Shown here piece by piece: positions 52,512 through 61,562 of a stretch of DNA of 64,000 bases. This DNA comes from a bacterium (GTDB lineage Bacteria; Electryoneota; RPQS01; DYHQ01), in NCBI GenBank assembly GCA_030622545.1, contig JAUXGA010000013.1, positions 17,871 to 81,870 of the forward strand. Direction: 5' to 3'. The position numbers and the translations under genes are program-made. The notes beneath the pieces are model-generated. The model saw nothing but the letters and a program-made list of their open reading frames with translations, was not told the DNA's origin and searched no databases. How positions within the stretch are numbered: position 1 is the first letter of the stretch; each line of letters begins with the position of its first letter.

Positions 52512-53858
52512 TTACGACTTTTTCTTCGCGGGCTTTCTTGCTTTCTTCAGAAACGGCGCCAATACATCCGATAAATCCGGCTTACCTATTTCCTGCAATT
52601 CATACGTCACACGAACCGTTGGCGCTTTGATACTAATCACACGACGAAGGTCTATCGGTGTGCCGATAACGACAACTTCGGGTTTTGCTTTCTCTATCGT
52701 CGCGGCCAAGTCCTTCATCTGACGCTGTCCATAACCCATCGCGGGCAGGAGTTCACCGATATCGGGATATTTCTCGAACGTTTCCTGAATCGTGCCGACG
52801 GCAAAAGGCCGCGGATCAATCAATTCGGCTGCTCCATACTTCGTCGCCGCGACGACACCCGCTCCATATTCCATTTCACCGTGAGTCAAAGTCGGACCAT
52901 CTTCGATAACGAGAGCTCTTTTCCCTCGGATTATATCCGGCTCTTCCACGTGAATCGGGGAAGCCGCTTCGATGATGACCGCATCAGGGTTCCGAGAATA
53001 AACTGCTTCACGTACATCATCCACGTCTTCGGGAAATGCTGTATCGATTTTATTGATAACGACAGCATCGGCAAGCAGCAAATTCGTTTCTCCGGGATAA
53101 TAGCGGAGTTCGTCGCCTGCACGGTGAGGATCCGCTACGACGATATAATAATCCGGTCGGAAAAAAGGCAGGTCGTTGTTCCCGCCGTCCCAAAGGACGA
53201 CATCGGCTTCCTTCTCCGCTTGGCACAAAATCGCTTCATAGTCCACACCGGCGTACACCACACTTCCTGCCACGATATGCGGTTCATATTCCTCCATCTC
53301 TTCAATTGTGCAGTGATGCTTCTCGAGGTCTTTGAGAGACGCGAAACGCTGAACGGCTTGCGCAGCTAAATCACCATACGGCATCGGATGGCGAACCGCG
53401 ACCACGCGTTTGCCCGCGGCGCGGAGCAACTCAGCGACTTTGCGCGTCGTCTGCGATTTCCCGGCGCCAGTTCGTACGGCTCCAATCGCGATGACTGGCT
53501 TCTTGCTCTTGAGCATGGTCGGTGCGCCTCCCAAAAATCGGAAGGAAGCTCCCATTGCGGTAACCCGCGAAGCCCAGTGCATGACATATTCATAGGGAAC
53601 GTCACTGTAAGAAAACACCACTTCTTCGACTTTCAGAGCGGCAATCAATTGTAGTAATTCGTCCTCCGGAAAGATAGGAATGCCCTTTGGATAGAGCTTT
53701 CCGGCTAATTCAGTCGGGTATTTACGCCCGGCGATGTCGGGAATCTGCGTTGCTGTAAAAGCGACAACCTCATAGGCGGGATTGTCACGGTAAATCATGT
53801 TGAAATTATGAAAATCGCGGCCAGCTGCGCCTTGAAGAATCGTGCGAATCGGTGGCAT
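52512..53858 (-). CDS. Cyclic 2,3-diphosphoglycerate synthase-like P-loop protein
   Basis: A 448-residue P-loop NTPase of the family named after archaeal cyclic 2,3-diphosphoglycerate synthase (CpgS). An N-terminal Rossmann-like part (RTILQGAAGRDFHNFN, about 5-110) precedes the P-loop GAVRTGAGKSQT (126-137). Further conserved blocks are AVRHPMPYGDL, VLWDGGNNDLPFF, VVADPHRAG and NKID. A basic C-terminal tail (FLKKARKPAKKKS) ends it. GGAG lies ten bases before the ATG. Bacterial members next to carbamate kinase are known but their reaction is unproven, so I do not give a gene symbol. It is the first gene of the cpgS-like/arcC/sucC operon. Confidence 0.82.
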   Translation of the reverse strand: MPPIRTILQGAAGRDFHNFNMIYRDNPAYEVVAFTATQIPDIAGRKYPTELAGKLYPKGIPIFPEDELLQLIAALKVEEVVFSYSDVPYEYVMHWASRVTAMGASFRFLGGAPTMLKSKKPVIAIGAVRTGAGKSQTTRKVAELLRAAGKRVVAVRHPMPYGDLAAQAVQRFASLKDLEKHHCTIEEMEEYEPHIVAGSVVYAGVDYEAILCQAEKEADVVLWDGGNNDLPFFRPDYYIVVADPHRAGDELRYYPGETNLLLADAVVINKIDTAFPEDVDDVREAVYSRNPDAVIIEAASPIHVEEPDIIRGKRALVIEDGPTLTHGEMEYGAGVVAATKYGAAELIDPRPFAVGTIQETFEKYPDIGELLPAMGYGQRQMKDLAATIEKAKPEVVVIGTPIDLRRVISIKAPTVRVTYELQEIGKPDLSDVLAPFLKKARKPAKKKS

Positions 53859-54147
53859 AACAATGGGCTCCTGAAAAATTAGTGCAACAAAGGTTCTTTA
53901 TCTGTCGGTCTATTTGAAAAAACTTGGAGGCGTATATTGTGAATGATTTCCCAATATTTGATACATTACTATTATAATCAGCGATTTCGAGATCATAGAA
54001 TACAAATGGTTCACTGGCGGAAAGAAGGATAAGCAAGAAAGGAGCGATAGAATCGCCCCCTTTTACGTGAGGCCACGTTCAGATAATTTAGTTAAGTAAA
54101 TATATAAGAATTCCTTGAAAAGTCAACCCCCTGCTGCGGGGAGCTTT
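53859..54147. other. Leader region of the cpgS-like/arcC/suc operon
   Basis: About 290 AT-rich bases with no convincing gene. On the minus strand a promoter lies at 54099-54126, so the leader of the cpgS-like gene would be some 235 bases. A hairpin (AAAGGAGCGA and TCGCCCCCTTT arms) lies at 54038-54063 near the start of the leader. A weak GC stem at 54127-54141 overlaps the end of the ABC-F gene region. A 76-codon frame (53806-54036) runs into the cpgS-like gene and lacks a ribosome site. Confidence 0.5.
54099..54126 (-). promoter_or_regulatory. Sigma-70-type promoter for the cpgS-like/arcC/suc operon
   Basis: On the minus strand TTGACT (54121-54126) and TATATT (54099-54104) are separated by 16 bases. 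It lies just downstream of the ABC-F gene. Confidence 0.6.
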
Positions 54148-56103
54148 TCAGGAGCGAACCGCTTTTTCTATCGCTTCGCGCTGCTCCTCCAATCGCTCCC
54201 ATCTTTCGTATAGTTCGGGAAGTTCCGATTGTATGCGCTCGTACTCCTGAACGATATCGCGCGCCTGTTCTCCCTTATGGTAGGTTTCTTCGTCCCCGAG
54301 CTGAACTTCCAGCTCGGATTTGCGCGATTCCATCTGTTCGATAGTCTGAGTGAGCTTATCCATTTCTGTTTGAATCTGTCGGCGCTCTTGTGAATAACGG
54401 TTGCGCTTTTCGGCTTCGATTCTGCGCTGCTCTTTCGATTTACGACCGCCTGTCTTCGCGGGGGATTTTTGAGGAGCTCTGGTTTCCTCTTTCTTTTTCT
54501 CCTGAAACAGCGCCTTGCGTTTCAGATATTCTCCGAAATTTCCGGGCCAGTCTTTTAAACGTCCGTCGTCGAGTTCGAGCACGCGATCCACAAGTCTATC
54601 CAGAAAATATCTGTCATGAGAAACGATAAGCAAGGTCCCAGCAAAGCTCTTTAGAGCTGAAAGAAGAACATCCTTCGAGGAAATATCAAGATGATTGGTT
54701 GGCTCATCGAGTATGATGAAATTGGAAGGTCGCAATAGCATTTTCACGAGCGCCAGCCGGGATTTCTCTCCACCTGAAAGAACATCCACAGGCTTGAAAA
54801 CATCCTCCCCACTGAATAAAAACGCTCCGAGCATTTTGCGCAGGTCGGGGACTTGAGAAACTGTTGCGCTTTCGGCAAGTTCATCTAAGACAGACTGTCC
54901 TCCGGTCAGATGGAAATCGGCTTCCTGCGCGAAGTAGTCCAAATCGACCTTATAGCCAAGCTTCGCCTCACCTGAATCGGGCGGCTCGGTTCCTGTAATC
55001 ATACGGCAGAACGTAGATTTCCCGGCACCGTTGACACCGACCAACGCGACTTTTTGTCCGCGTTCCAAAACGAGATCAATCTCGCGCAGAACTTCTTTGC
55101 CATCGTAGCTTTTAGATAGGTTGTTGACTTCCAAAACCACCCGACCACTGTGAGGTGCGGGAGGAAACCGGAAGTGTATCTGTCGTGCTTCGGTTTCTTC
55201 TTCGACTTGTTCAAGTTTTTTAAGCAGCCGAACACGACTCTGAACCTGCCGGGCTTTGGTATTTTTGTAGCGGAAACGCTCGATAAAGCGCTCAATGCGT
55301 TTTCGTTCCGTCGCCAAACGCTCTGCATGCTGCCGAAGTTTCTCGCGCCGCTCGTCCCGTCCGCGTTCGAAATCCGAATAGCTGCCGACATATTTTCGCA
55401 AGTGTCCGCGGTCAATCTCGGCGATAGACGTGACCATCCGGTCGAGGAAAGCGCGGTCGTGCGAGACAATCACCAGCGCACCTCGAAACTCCGTCAAGTA
55501 TTCTTCCAGCCAGTCGAGCGTAGGCAAATCAAGATGATTCGTTGGCTCGTCAAGCAGAAGAACATCGGGCTCTTTTAAGAGCAGCTTTGCGAGTGCCACG
55601 CGCATCTGCCAGCCGCCTGAAAATGTCGCGACAGGACGTTCGTGGTCTTCCTTACGGAATCCGAGCCCGGAAAGAACTCGCGCCACGCGTGATTCCGCGG
55701 AGTAACCTTCCAGAGCTTGCCAGCGATGTTCGAGCGCGCCGAGTCTCTCCAGAATATCTTCACGGGAACCTTCACGAGTGAGTTTCTGCTGCAGCTCTTC
55801 TATCTCCGATTGAAGCGCTGGGAGGTCGGGAAGAGCGCTGTACGCCGCATCGAACAGCGTGCGTTCTTCCTCGATAACTCCCTCCTGAGGCAAGTACCCG
55901 GCGGTCAGTTGCTTCACGCGCCGGATTGTTCCCTCGCTGGGTTCGATTTCCCCCGTAATCAACCGCAGAATCGTGGTCTTTCCCGAACCATTTGGTCCGA
56001 CAAGCCCATACCTGTCTTTCGGAAGAATCTGCCACGAGAGTCCCTCAAAAAGAGTATCCTGCGGAAAATGAACAGCGACATTATCAAGCTGAATCAGACT
56101 CAT
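54148..56103 (-). CDS. ABC-F family ATPase (ribosome-associated)
   Basis: A 651-residue soluble protein with two ABC domains and no membrane segments. First domain: Walker A VGPNGSGKTT (about 35-44), signature TFSGGWQMRVALA and LLLDEPTNHLDL. Linker with basic helices follows (about 240-300, P-site tRNA-interaction motif region). Second domain: VGVNGAGKST, LSGGEKSRLALVK and ILDEPTNHLDI. The last 90 residues are a charged coiled coil (KSPAKTGGRKSKEQRR onward) of the Uup/YdiF type. These proteins act on translating ribosomes. Which ABC-F subgroup is not decided. The gene overlaps the lamin-tail gene by four bases. Confidence 0.93.
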   Translation of the reverse strand: MSLIQLDNVAVHFPQDTLFEGLSWQILPKDRYGLVGPNGSGKTTILRLITGEIEPSEGTIRRVKQLTAGYLPQEGVIEEERTLFDAAYSALPDLPALQSEIEELQQKLTREGSREDILERLGALEHRWQALEGYSAESRVARVLSGLGFRKEDHERPVATFSGGWQMRVALAKLLLKEPDVLLLDEPTNHLDLPTLDWLEEYLTEFRGALVIVSHDRAFLDRMVTSIAEIDRGHLRKYVGSYSDFERGRDERREKLRQHAERLATERKRIERFIERFRYKNTKARQVQSRVRLLKKLEQVEEETEARQIHFRFPPAPHSGRVVLEVNNLSKSYDGKEVLREIDLVLERGQKVALVGVNGAGKSTFCRMITGTEPPDSGEAKLGYKVDLDYFAQEADFHLTGGQSVLDELAESATVSQVPDLRKMLGAFLFSGEDVFKPVDVLSGGEKSRLALVKMLLRPSNFIILDEPTNHLDISSKDVLLSALKSFAGTLLIVSHDRYFLDRLVDRVLELDDGRLKDWPGNFGEYLKRKALFQEKKKEETRAPQKSPAKTGGRKSKEQRRIEAEKRNRYSQERRQIQTEMDKLTQTIEQMESRKSELEVQLGDEETYHKGEQARDIVQEYERIQSELPELYERWERLEEQREAIEKAVRS

Positions 56104-57836
56104 CTTCGCCTTGCAATCACTACGGCGCGTTTGGCTTTTTCAATTCGTGTATCACCTTCGGCGAGTGCTTCGAGGTACAGCACATAGATGCCGATGGGAA
56201 GTGTGCGCCCTCGGTCATCACAACCGTCCCAGAGTTTCTCGCCTGTTTGTCCGACGGGTTCATTGTTCGCGAGCCAGCGCACTTTTCGCCCGCGGACATC
56301 GAATATCTTCAAATCAAGCCGTGAGTTTGGATGGTTCAAATTATAGTGGATGAAAGCGATGTCTTCAAAACCATCGCCGTCGGGTGAAAATGGATTGGGT
56401 TCTATGGTGAGAATATTTTCGCCAGCGAGCGACGGAACATAGAGTTGACTATTAACTCTGCCCGGCGTACCGCCCGATGGGTCTGTGCTGGACGCCCAAT
56501 TGAGAGGCTCGTTGCTCGCGCTTTCCGGGGATATACGTTCCAGCGAAAGCCCTTCATCATCGCGTCCCCAATTCGGATTATAGTTCACCTGTTCAATACG
56601 TTCGCCGCTTGCATCCCACACTACAAGAGAGTCGCCTGAATTATTCAATGCCGGAGCATTATTTCCCCAAACGATAACACTAATCGTTTCCGGAATTGAT
56701 TCGAGGAAGATTTCCGAGTCCGCCGCTAAAACAAGAAAATCACCAGCCAGAAGCTGCAGCGACGGGAACGTATAACGTTTGCTGGAATCCGTCAGACCGT
56801 TTGCGTCGGCAAATTGCCAGTGGGTGATGTTCAGCGGATACCTTCCCGCGTGGTAAAACTCAACCCATTCGCTTCGACCGGCAAGCGGCCTGTATTGAAT
56901 CTCGTTGATGACGAGAGTACGCTCATCCTGCGAAACGTTCTGTTCAAGTATCCGGCTGTTGTTCGTCGAATCATCATCTTCAAACGCAAGTTCCGCTTGA
57001 AAGATACGCGCCCCTTCATCAGCTACGGGGATATAAACGCTCAGCGATGCTGAATCCGCGGGTGTTAGTGCCGAGATGGTTTGCGTGGATAATCGCTCGC
57101 TTGCTTCGAATGTCCCTGAAACATCTTCATCGTAATAAAAATGGAACTCAACGCTCGGCATCGCTTCCAATCCCACGTTGACAACCGTTGCCCATAGCGT
57201 AAACGATGTTCCGACGGGCGGCTCTTCGGGGTCACTCCAAAAATCAGTTAGAGCTAAATCATTTATCTGCGGTGAGACAGTGTTCCAGCCTCCGGGGGAT
57301 CCTTTCAGACTTCGTGCATTTGTCCAGTTTTCGGAGTCATCTCCCTCCCATGGGATGATTTTCTCGTCGGAGAAACCCGATTCATTATTCAGACTATAAG
57401 TATATTCCGAAACAACAACCCCACCGATATTCAACAAAGAAACCGTTTCAGCGGTGCTGTTGGAAAGACCGCTCGAGCCAAAGGTGCTGTTGTCTATTGT
57501 TAAAACAAGAGCGGAAGTGGGAACCATTCCGTCGTAGGTATCGCTCTCATAGTCAAAGTAACCGGGATCAAGGATAAGACCGAATTGTCCCGCTTCCAGA
57601 AAAAGTCCTTGGTCGAGCGGTGTCAAATAATCTTCCGCTTCGTTATCGGAAACTTTCCAACCCGAAAGATTTACAGTTGCGTTTCCGGCATTATAGATTT
57701 CTATGAATTCGTCCGCGTTTTCATTGCCGACTGGATCAAACATGATTTCCGTCAGGACAACCTGCGCCGAGCTATTGCTCGCTTGAAGCAGCAATGCAAA
57801 TATGCAAAAAAGATATGTAAGATTTTTAAAACGCAT
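56100..57836 (-). CDS. Secreted lamin-tail-domain protein with FlgD-like C-terminal domain
   Basis: A 578-residue secreted protein with a signal peptide ending at SSAQ (about residue 25). Two lamin-tail domains (LTD) are visible: residues 28-165 (LTEIMFDPVGNENADEFIEI and NLSGWKVSD) and 305-455 (INEIQYRPLAGRSEWVEFYH and NITHWQFAD). Between them is a CARDB-like beta domain (about 185-300). The end (EPNPFSPDGDGFEDIAFI, then KLWDGCDDRGRTLPIGIYVLY) is a FlgD-like sorting domain with a calcium-type loop. The cargo is probably exported by the T9SS. It overlaps yraN and the ABC-F gene, so it is embedded in a housekeeping operon. Confidence 0.85.
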   Translation of the reverse strand: MRFKNLTYLFCIFALLLQASNSSAQVVLTEIMFDPVGNENADEFIEIYNAGNATVNLSGWKVSDNEAEDYLTPLDQGLFLEAGQFGLILDPGYFDYESDTYDGMVPTSALVLTIDNSTFGSSGLSNSTAETVSLLNIGGVVVSEYTYSLNNESGFSDEKIIPWEGDDSENWTNARSLKGSPGGWNTVSPQINDLALTDFWSDPEEPPVGTSFTLWATVVNVGLEAMPSVEFHFYYDEDVSGTFEASERLSTQTISALTPADSASLSVYIPVADEGARIFQAELAFEDDDSTNNSRILEQNVSQDERTLVINEIQYRPLAGRSEWVEFYHAGRYPLNITHWQFADANGLTDSSKRYTFPSLQLLAGDFLVLAADSEIFLESIPETISVIVWGNNAPALNNSGDSLVVWDASGERIEQVNYNPNWGRDDEGLSLERISPESASNEPLNWASSTDPSGGTPGRVNSQLYVPSLAGENILTIEPNPFSPDGDGFEDIAFIHYNLNHPNSRLDLKIFDVRGRKVRWLANNEPVGQTGEKLWDGCDDRGRTLPIGIYVLYLEALAEGDTRIEKAKRAVVIARRR

Positions 57837-58224
57837 TCTCGATATGGCGAAGTTTCGTTTCTTTTCCCTCGCGCCAGAGAGAAATCACATCAAAGCGAAC
57901 GGAATCCGGCGCATCTTTTCTATTTCGCAGGTATGCTTGCGCAAGCGCGCGCAGCTTTTTTTGCTTCTTGATTCCCACACGATATTCCGGCGCAACGGCA
58001 GACAGTGCCGAACTCGATTTGACTTCCACAAAAATCAGCTCGCCGTCTTTTTGAGCAATAATATCGATTTCTCCCATGCGCACTCGCCAGTTTCGCTCCA
58101 GAAGCTCGTAACCTTGTCGCTTAAGATAGCGCGCCGCTTCACGCTCTCCCCAATTGCCAACCGAACGATTGGACGACGTATCAGAACGTTTCTTCTTTCC
58201 GAAAAGTCGCGTCAACAACTTCAT
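57826..58224 (-). CDS. YraN/UPF0102 family nuclease-like protein
   Basis: A 132-residue protein with the UPF0102 restriction-endonuclease-like core: NWGEREAARYLKRQGYELLERNWR, then GEIDIIAQKDGELIFVEVKSSS with the catalytic-type D and ExK. The N-terminus is basic. Its function is unproven; the family often sits next to rnhB, as here. It overlaps rnhB by four bases. Confidence 0.92.
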   Translation of the reverse strand: MKLLTRLFGKKKRSDTSSNRSVGNWGEREAARYLKRQGYELLERNWRVRMGEIDIIAQKDGELIFVEVKSSSALSAVAPEYRVGIKKQKKLRALAQAYLRNRKDAPDSVRFDVISLWREGKETKLRHIENAF

Positions 58225-58850
58225 ATTTCTTCCCGAAGAACACCGCGAAAGGTTTGCCTATGAATCGAGGTAGGCCCAAGTTTTTTTAATGCTGATTTGT
58301 GTTCGCGCGTCGGGTAGCCTTTGTGACGCGCAAATCCATAACCCGGAAATTCTTTTTCGTAATCAACCATCTGCCTATCCCGCGTAACTTTGGCGATAAT
58401 CGAAGCCGCGCTGATAACTTTGACTCGCGCATCTCCTTTAACGATTGCGCGTGATGGAATGCTTCCATCCAAACGATACAGTCCATCAACCAGAATGATG
58501 TCCGGAGACAGCGGCAGAGCATCAACCGCTCGTTTCATAGCAAGCAAGGATGCCTGTAAGATATTCATCTGATCAATCTCTGTAGGTGAAGCCTCGCCGA
58601 TTCCTGTGTGCGCGCTTTTCATGATTTCTTTAAAAAGCTTTTCTCTTGCCGCAGGGCTCAGACGCTTCGAATCCTTCACGTCCGGCAAATTAGCGGACTC
58701 AGAAAAAACAACCGCCGCAGCGACGACCGGCCCTGCCAGAGGCCCTCGCCCTGCTTCATCCACACCACAAATCCGCCTATACCCGCACGCGAAATAGTAT
58801 TCTTCCGCCGAAGCAGTCGTGAGGAAACCGTTTGTTGCTTGTTCCGTCAT
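58221..58850 (-). CDS. rnhB: Ribonuclease HII
   Basis: A 209-residue enzyme that removes ribonucleotides and RNA primers from DNA. Metal-binding residues appear in CGVDEAGRGPLAGPVVA, in VKDSKRL and in IILVDGLYRLDG. It lies between comEC upstream and yraN downstream; the overlap with yraN is ATGA. Confidence 0.96.
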   Translation of the reverse strand: MTEQATNGFLTTASAEEYYFACGYRRICGVDEAGRGPLAGPVVAAAVVFSESANLPDVKDSKRLSPAAREKLFKEIMKSAHTGIGEASPTEIDQMNILQASLLAMKRAVDALPLSPDIILVDGLYRLDGSIPSRAIVKGDARVKVISAASIIAKVTRDRQMVDYEKEFPGYGFARHKGYPTREHKSALKKLGPTSIHRQTFRGVLREEI

Positions 58851-58888
58851 ATATTCGCCAAGAAAAAGGTCTCTTCAATATAGGAATT

Positions 58889-61318
58889 TCATCCTGCAGT
58901 GTCAATCAGCGGCAGATGCCATTGCTCAGCAAGAGTTGATCGTCTCCATGAAGCTTCTTGCAATGTTTTTCCGTCCGAAGTCCAAAGCAACGTGCCTTCT
59001 GCTCCCGTTACATGATACGGGATTCCTAATCTGTCCAGTCGTTCAGTCACAATATTGGACGGATGCCCATGAGGATTGCGGCGTCCTGCTGTGATAGCGG
59101 CCACTTGAGGATTTACAGCTTCGAGGAATTGGCTGCTGCTGGATGTTTTACTGCCGTGGTGAGGAAGTTTTAGAAAATCGCTTTGTAGCAAATCTCCCCA
59201 GACAAGAAGTCGCTTTTCGGTAACACTGTCAACATCCGCGGTAAACAGAGCCGTTGTTTTTCCAACATCAACACGCAGTACAAGCGACCTCTGATTCTGA
59301 TTGTCTCCCTTCGACAGCCAAATGCTGTCCGGTGACAACACCCGAACCGGGAAAGGATGCAGCGCAGTGAGTATTTCTCCGGCTTCGAGCTGATTGTTTT
59401 CGAGTTCTTGCTCGCTCATTTCTGCAAGGAGTTTTTGATAAACCTGAGTTGTCCTCGGAATCCCGTTCATATAGACGGCCTGAACCGGAAACTGCGCGAT
59501 AATCGCTTTCGCTCCACCGATATGATCCATTTCCGCATGTGTGAGCACCAGCGCATCCAGTCGTTCCACTCCCACGCTTTTCATCGCCGGCAAAATTCGC
59601 CAAGATGCATCCCAGAAACCATACGCGGGCCCGGTGTCAATCAACATCGTTTTTCCCTGCGGTGAGCGAAGGAGAATCGCATCGCCGTTGCCAACATCCA
59701 GAACGTAGATTTCGAAGCGCGCCTCTTTCCATTGAAAGACTTGAGGCCACACGAGAGCGTTCAAGACAATTAAAGCGCCGATGGAAGCTTTCTTCCAACT
59801 GAAAATTTTCAATTGCCCCCACGCAATTCCAAGCCCCAGAAAAACCCCCGCTAAAGCAATCGGAGAGAGATATCCCGACCGCAGACTGGCTCCCGGAATC
59901 GCTGAAAACCACTCGACGAACATGTGCAGAGCTTCCGCGAACGCATTAATTGACGCACCGACGGATGCTGCTATCGTGCTTGAAACGGGAACCATCGCTA
60001 AGAATAGAATTTCCCACCACAGAAGCACCGCAAAAGCAGGCACGGCGACTAAATTTGCCAAAAGTCCTATGAAAGGAATCGTTCCAAAAACCGCTGCGAG
60101 CAAAGGAAGCGTTCCGATTTGCGCTCCGAACGTAGCAAAACCAACGTCGAGAGTCGAGCGAATTGCGGGTTTTGAGGCAAGTTTATGGCCGAAAGTTTTC
60201 GTTGCCACGGCTCTTAGCCATATGTAAGTCAGCACCATGCCCAGAACAGCAAGATAAGAAAGTTGAAAGCCAATATCCACGAGGTCCATTGGTCTCCATA
60301 AGAGCTCTAAAAAAGCCGCCGTTCCGACGATATTCAGGGGTTGCGCTTTGCGATGAAGCAGGTGACCGATTAAAAACACGCTGCACATAATTCCCGCGCG
60401 CATCAGCGAAGGGATTCCCAAACCGAGTGCTACGTAGAAGACTACCGACAGCAAACAGAGCCAGAGACGCAGATTAAAGGGCAGGCCGAGCATCACCGCG
60501 AACAACCAAACCAGAGATGCGACTAAGCCGACATTCAAACCACTCAGTGCAAAAATATGGCTGAGCCCCGTCAGTTTGACCTGCTCATTAAACTCCAGCG
60601 AAAAGCCGGAACGATCCCCAAGGAGAAGCGCCTTGCAGAGAGCCGATGCCTTTTCCGAGAGATTATCATCCAGTGTAAAAATTATTTTCCGCCGAAGCGA
60701 ATGAACAAAGCGCGACAGAGATTTTGTCTGTGATGGTATCGTGATATAGGCTGCATCATCTCCCGTATAGACATAAGCGGCAACCCGCTCCATGACCGCC
60801 AGTCGGACTAAGCCAATCTGACCCGGTACGCGTGTGTCCTCCGGCAATCGAAGCGCTCCTCCTGTCAGCATCCAATCACCGACTTGCAGCGTATCCGGTG
60901 ATACAGCACCACGCACTTCGACTCGAAGCGAACGCAACCTAAGTGTGTCTCCGTGTGCGATGAGAGTTACCTGAGAGAGCAGCAACCTTCCGCGAGAGTC
61001 TCTTTGAGTTTCAGCGCGAACCAAGCGCCCCAACACAGCCGCCTTTTTATGGTTGGAAGTAAACTGAGCCACGGCATTTCGCTCGCTGCGCCCGATGGAT
61101 TCGATTCCTCGAACAAAACCGAGAGCAATCAGCAAAACCGCCAGAGTAGAAAGCGTTACTCCTACCGGTGCACGAAACAAAAAAAACGCACCGCAAATAA
61201 GCAGTACGCCGATACTCACCACAAGAGCCGCACTTATAGAGATGTCTATGTAAAGAGCGAGAACAATCCCTCCGATGAGAAAGAGAGATGCGATAAGAGC
61301 AGGTTTCGCATGAACCAT
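58889..61318 (-). CDS. comEC: DNA internalisation protein ComEC/Rec2
   Basis: An 809-residue inner-membrane channel for single-stranded DNA uptake. The N-terminus has membrane helices and an OB-like DUF4131 region (about 70-200), the ComEC core spans about 230-500 (FALSGLNVGLVASLVW and GIPSLMRAGIMCSVFLIGHL). The C-terminal metallo-beta-lactamase-like domain (about 540-790) has LTHAEMDHIGG. The usual ComEC block is HPDADH; the EM here is a variant. Other competence genes are not in the window. Confidence 0.94.
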   Translation of the reverse strand: MVHAKPALIASLFLIGGIVLALYIDISISAALVVSIGVLLICGAFFLFRAPVGVTLSTLAVLLIALGFVRGIESIGRSERNAVAQFTSNHKKAAVLGRLVRAETQRDSRGRLLLSQVTLIAHGDTLRLRSLRVEVRGAVSPDTLQVGDWMLTGGALRLPEDTRVPGQIGLVRLAVMERVAAYVYTGDDAAYITIPSQTKSLSRFVHSLRRKIIFTLDDNLSEKASALCKALLLGDRSGFSLEFNEQVKLTGLSHIFALSGLNVGLVASLVWLFAVMLGLPFNLRLWLCLLSVVFYVALGLGIPSLMRAGIMCSVFLIGHLLHRKAQPLNIVGTAAFLELLWRPMDLVDIGFQLSYLAVLGMVLTYIWLRAVATKTFGHKLASKPAIRSTLDVGFATFGAQIGTLPLLAAVFGTIPFIGLLANLVAVPAFAVLLWWEILFLAMVPVSSTIAASVGASINAFAEALHMFVEWFSAIPGASLRSGYLSPIALAGVFLGLGIAWGQLKIFSWKKASIGALIVLNALVWPQVFQWKEARFEIYVLDVGNGDAILLRSPQGKTMLIDTGPAYGFWDASWRILPAMKSVGVERLDALVLTHAEMDHIGGAKAIIAQFPVQAVYMNGIPRTTQVYQKLLAEMSEQELENNQLEAGEILTALHPFPVRVLSPDSIWLSKGDNQNQRSLVLRVDVGKTTALFTADVDSVTEKRLLVWGDLLQSDFLKLPHHGSKTSSSSQFLEAVNPQVAAITAGRRNPHGHPSNIVTERLDRLGIPYHVTGAEGTLLWTSDGKTLQEASWRRSTLAEQWHLPLIDTAG

Positions 61319-61322
61319 CTGT

Positions 61323-61556
61323 CTATGTCGGACCGGCTGAACAGCCGCTGCAATTATGACTTGAGCAGGAAGTACAGCCGCTCGAACTCATCGAAGACGA
61401 GAATTTTACGGCTCCCCCAATTCCAAAAGCAGAAAAAAGCTTTTCAGCATTCATCGAATGGCACTGCGGGCAAGCAATGGATTCCGTTTGTGCCGCCGAG
61501 ACGAGTTCTTCGAATTCTTCTCCGCAGTTCCGGCAAGTGTATTCAAAAATTGGCAT
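61323..61556 (-). CDS. FmdB-family zinc ribbon protein
   Basis: A 77-residue protein with an FmdB-type zinc ribbon: MPIFEYTCRNCGEEFE and ACPQCHS provide four cysteines. After a short AFGIGGAVKF linker the tail is Ser/Cys-rich (CTSCSSHNCSGCS), with four more cysteines that could bind metal. The function of the family is not established. It is tightly packed between ubiE and comEC. Confidence 0.88.
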   Translation of the reverse strand: MPIFEYTCRNCGEEFEELVSAAQTESIACPQCHSMNAEKLFSAFGIGGAVKFSSSMSSSGCTSCSSHNCSGCSAGPT

Positions 61557-61562
61557 ATCAGA

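Noticed and set aside
53806..54036. 76-codon minus-strand frame upstream of the cpgS-like gene
   Set aside because: Its end runs into the cpgS-like gene, it starts with a TTG without ribosome site, and the composition is not protein-like.
54127..54141. GC stem after the ABC-F gene as a terminator
   Set aside because: The stem is only four base pairs and no T run follows; it overlaps a promoter instead.
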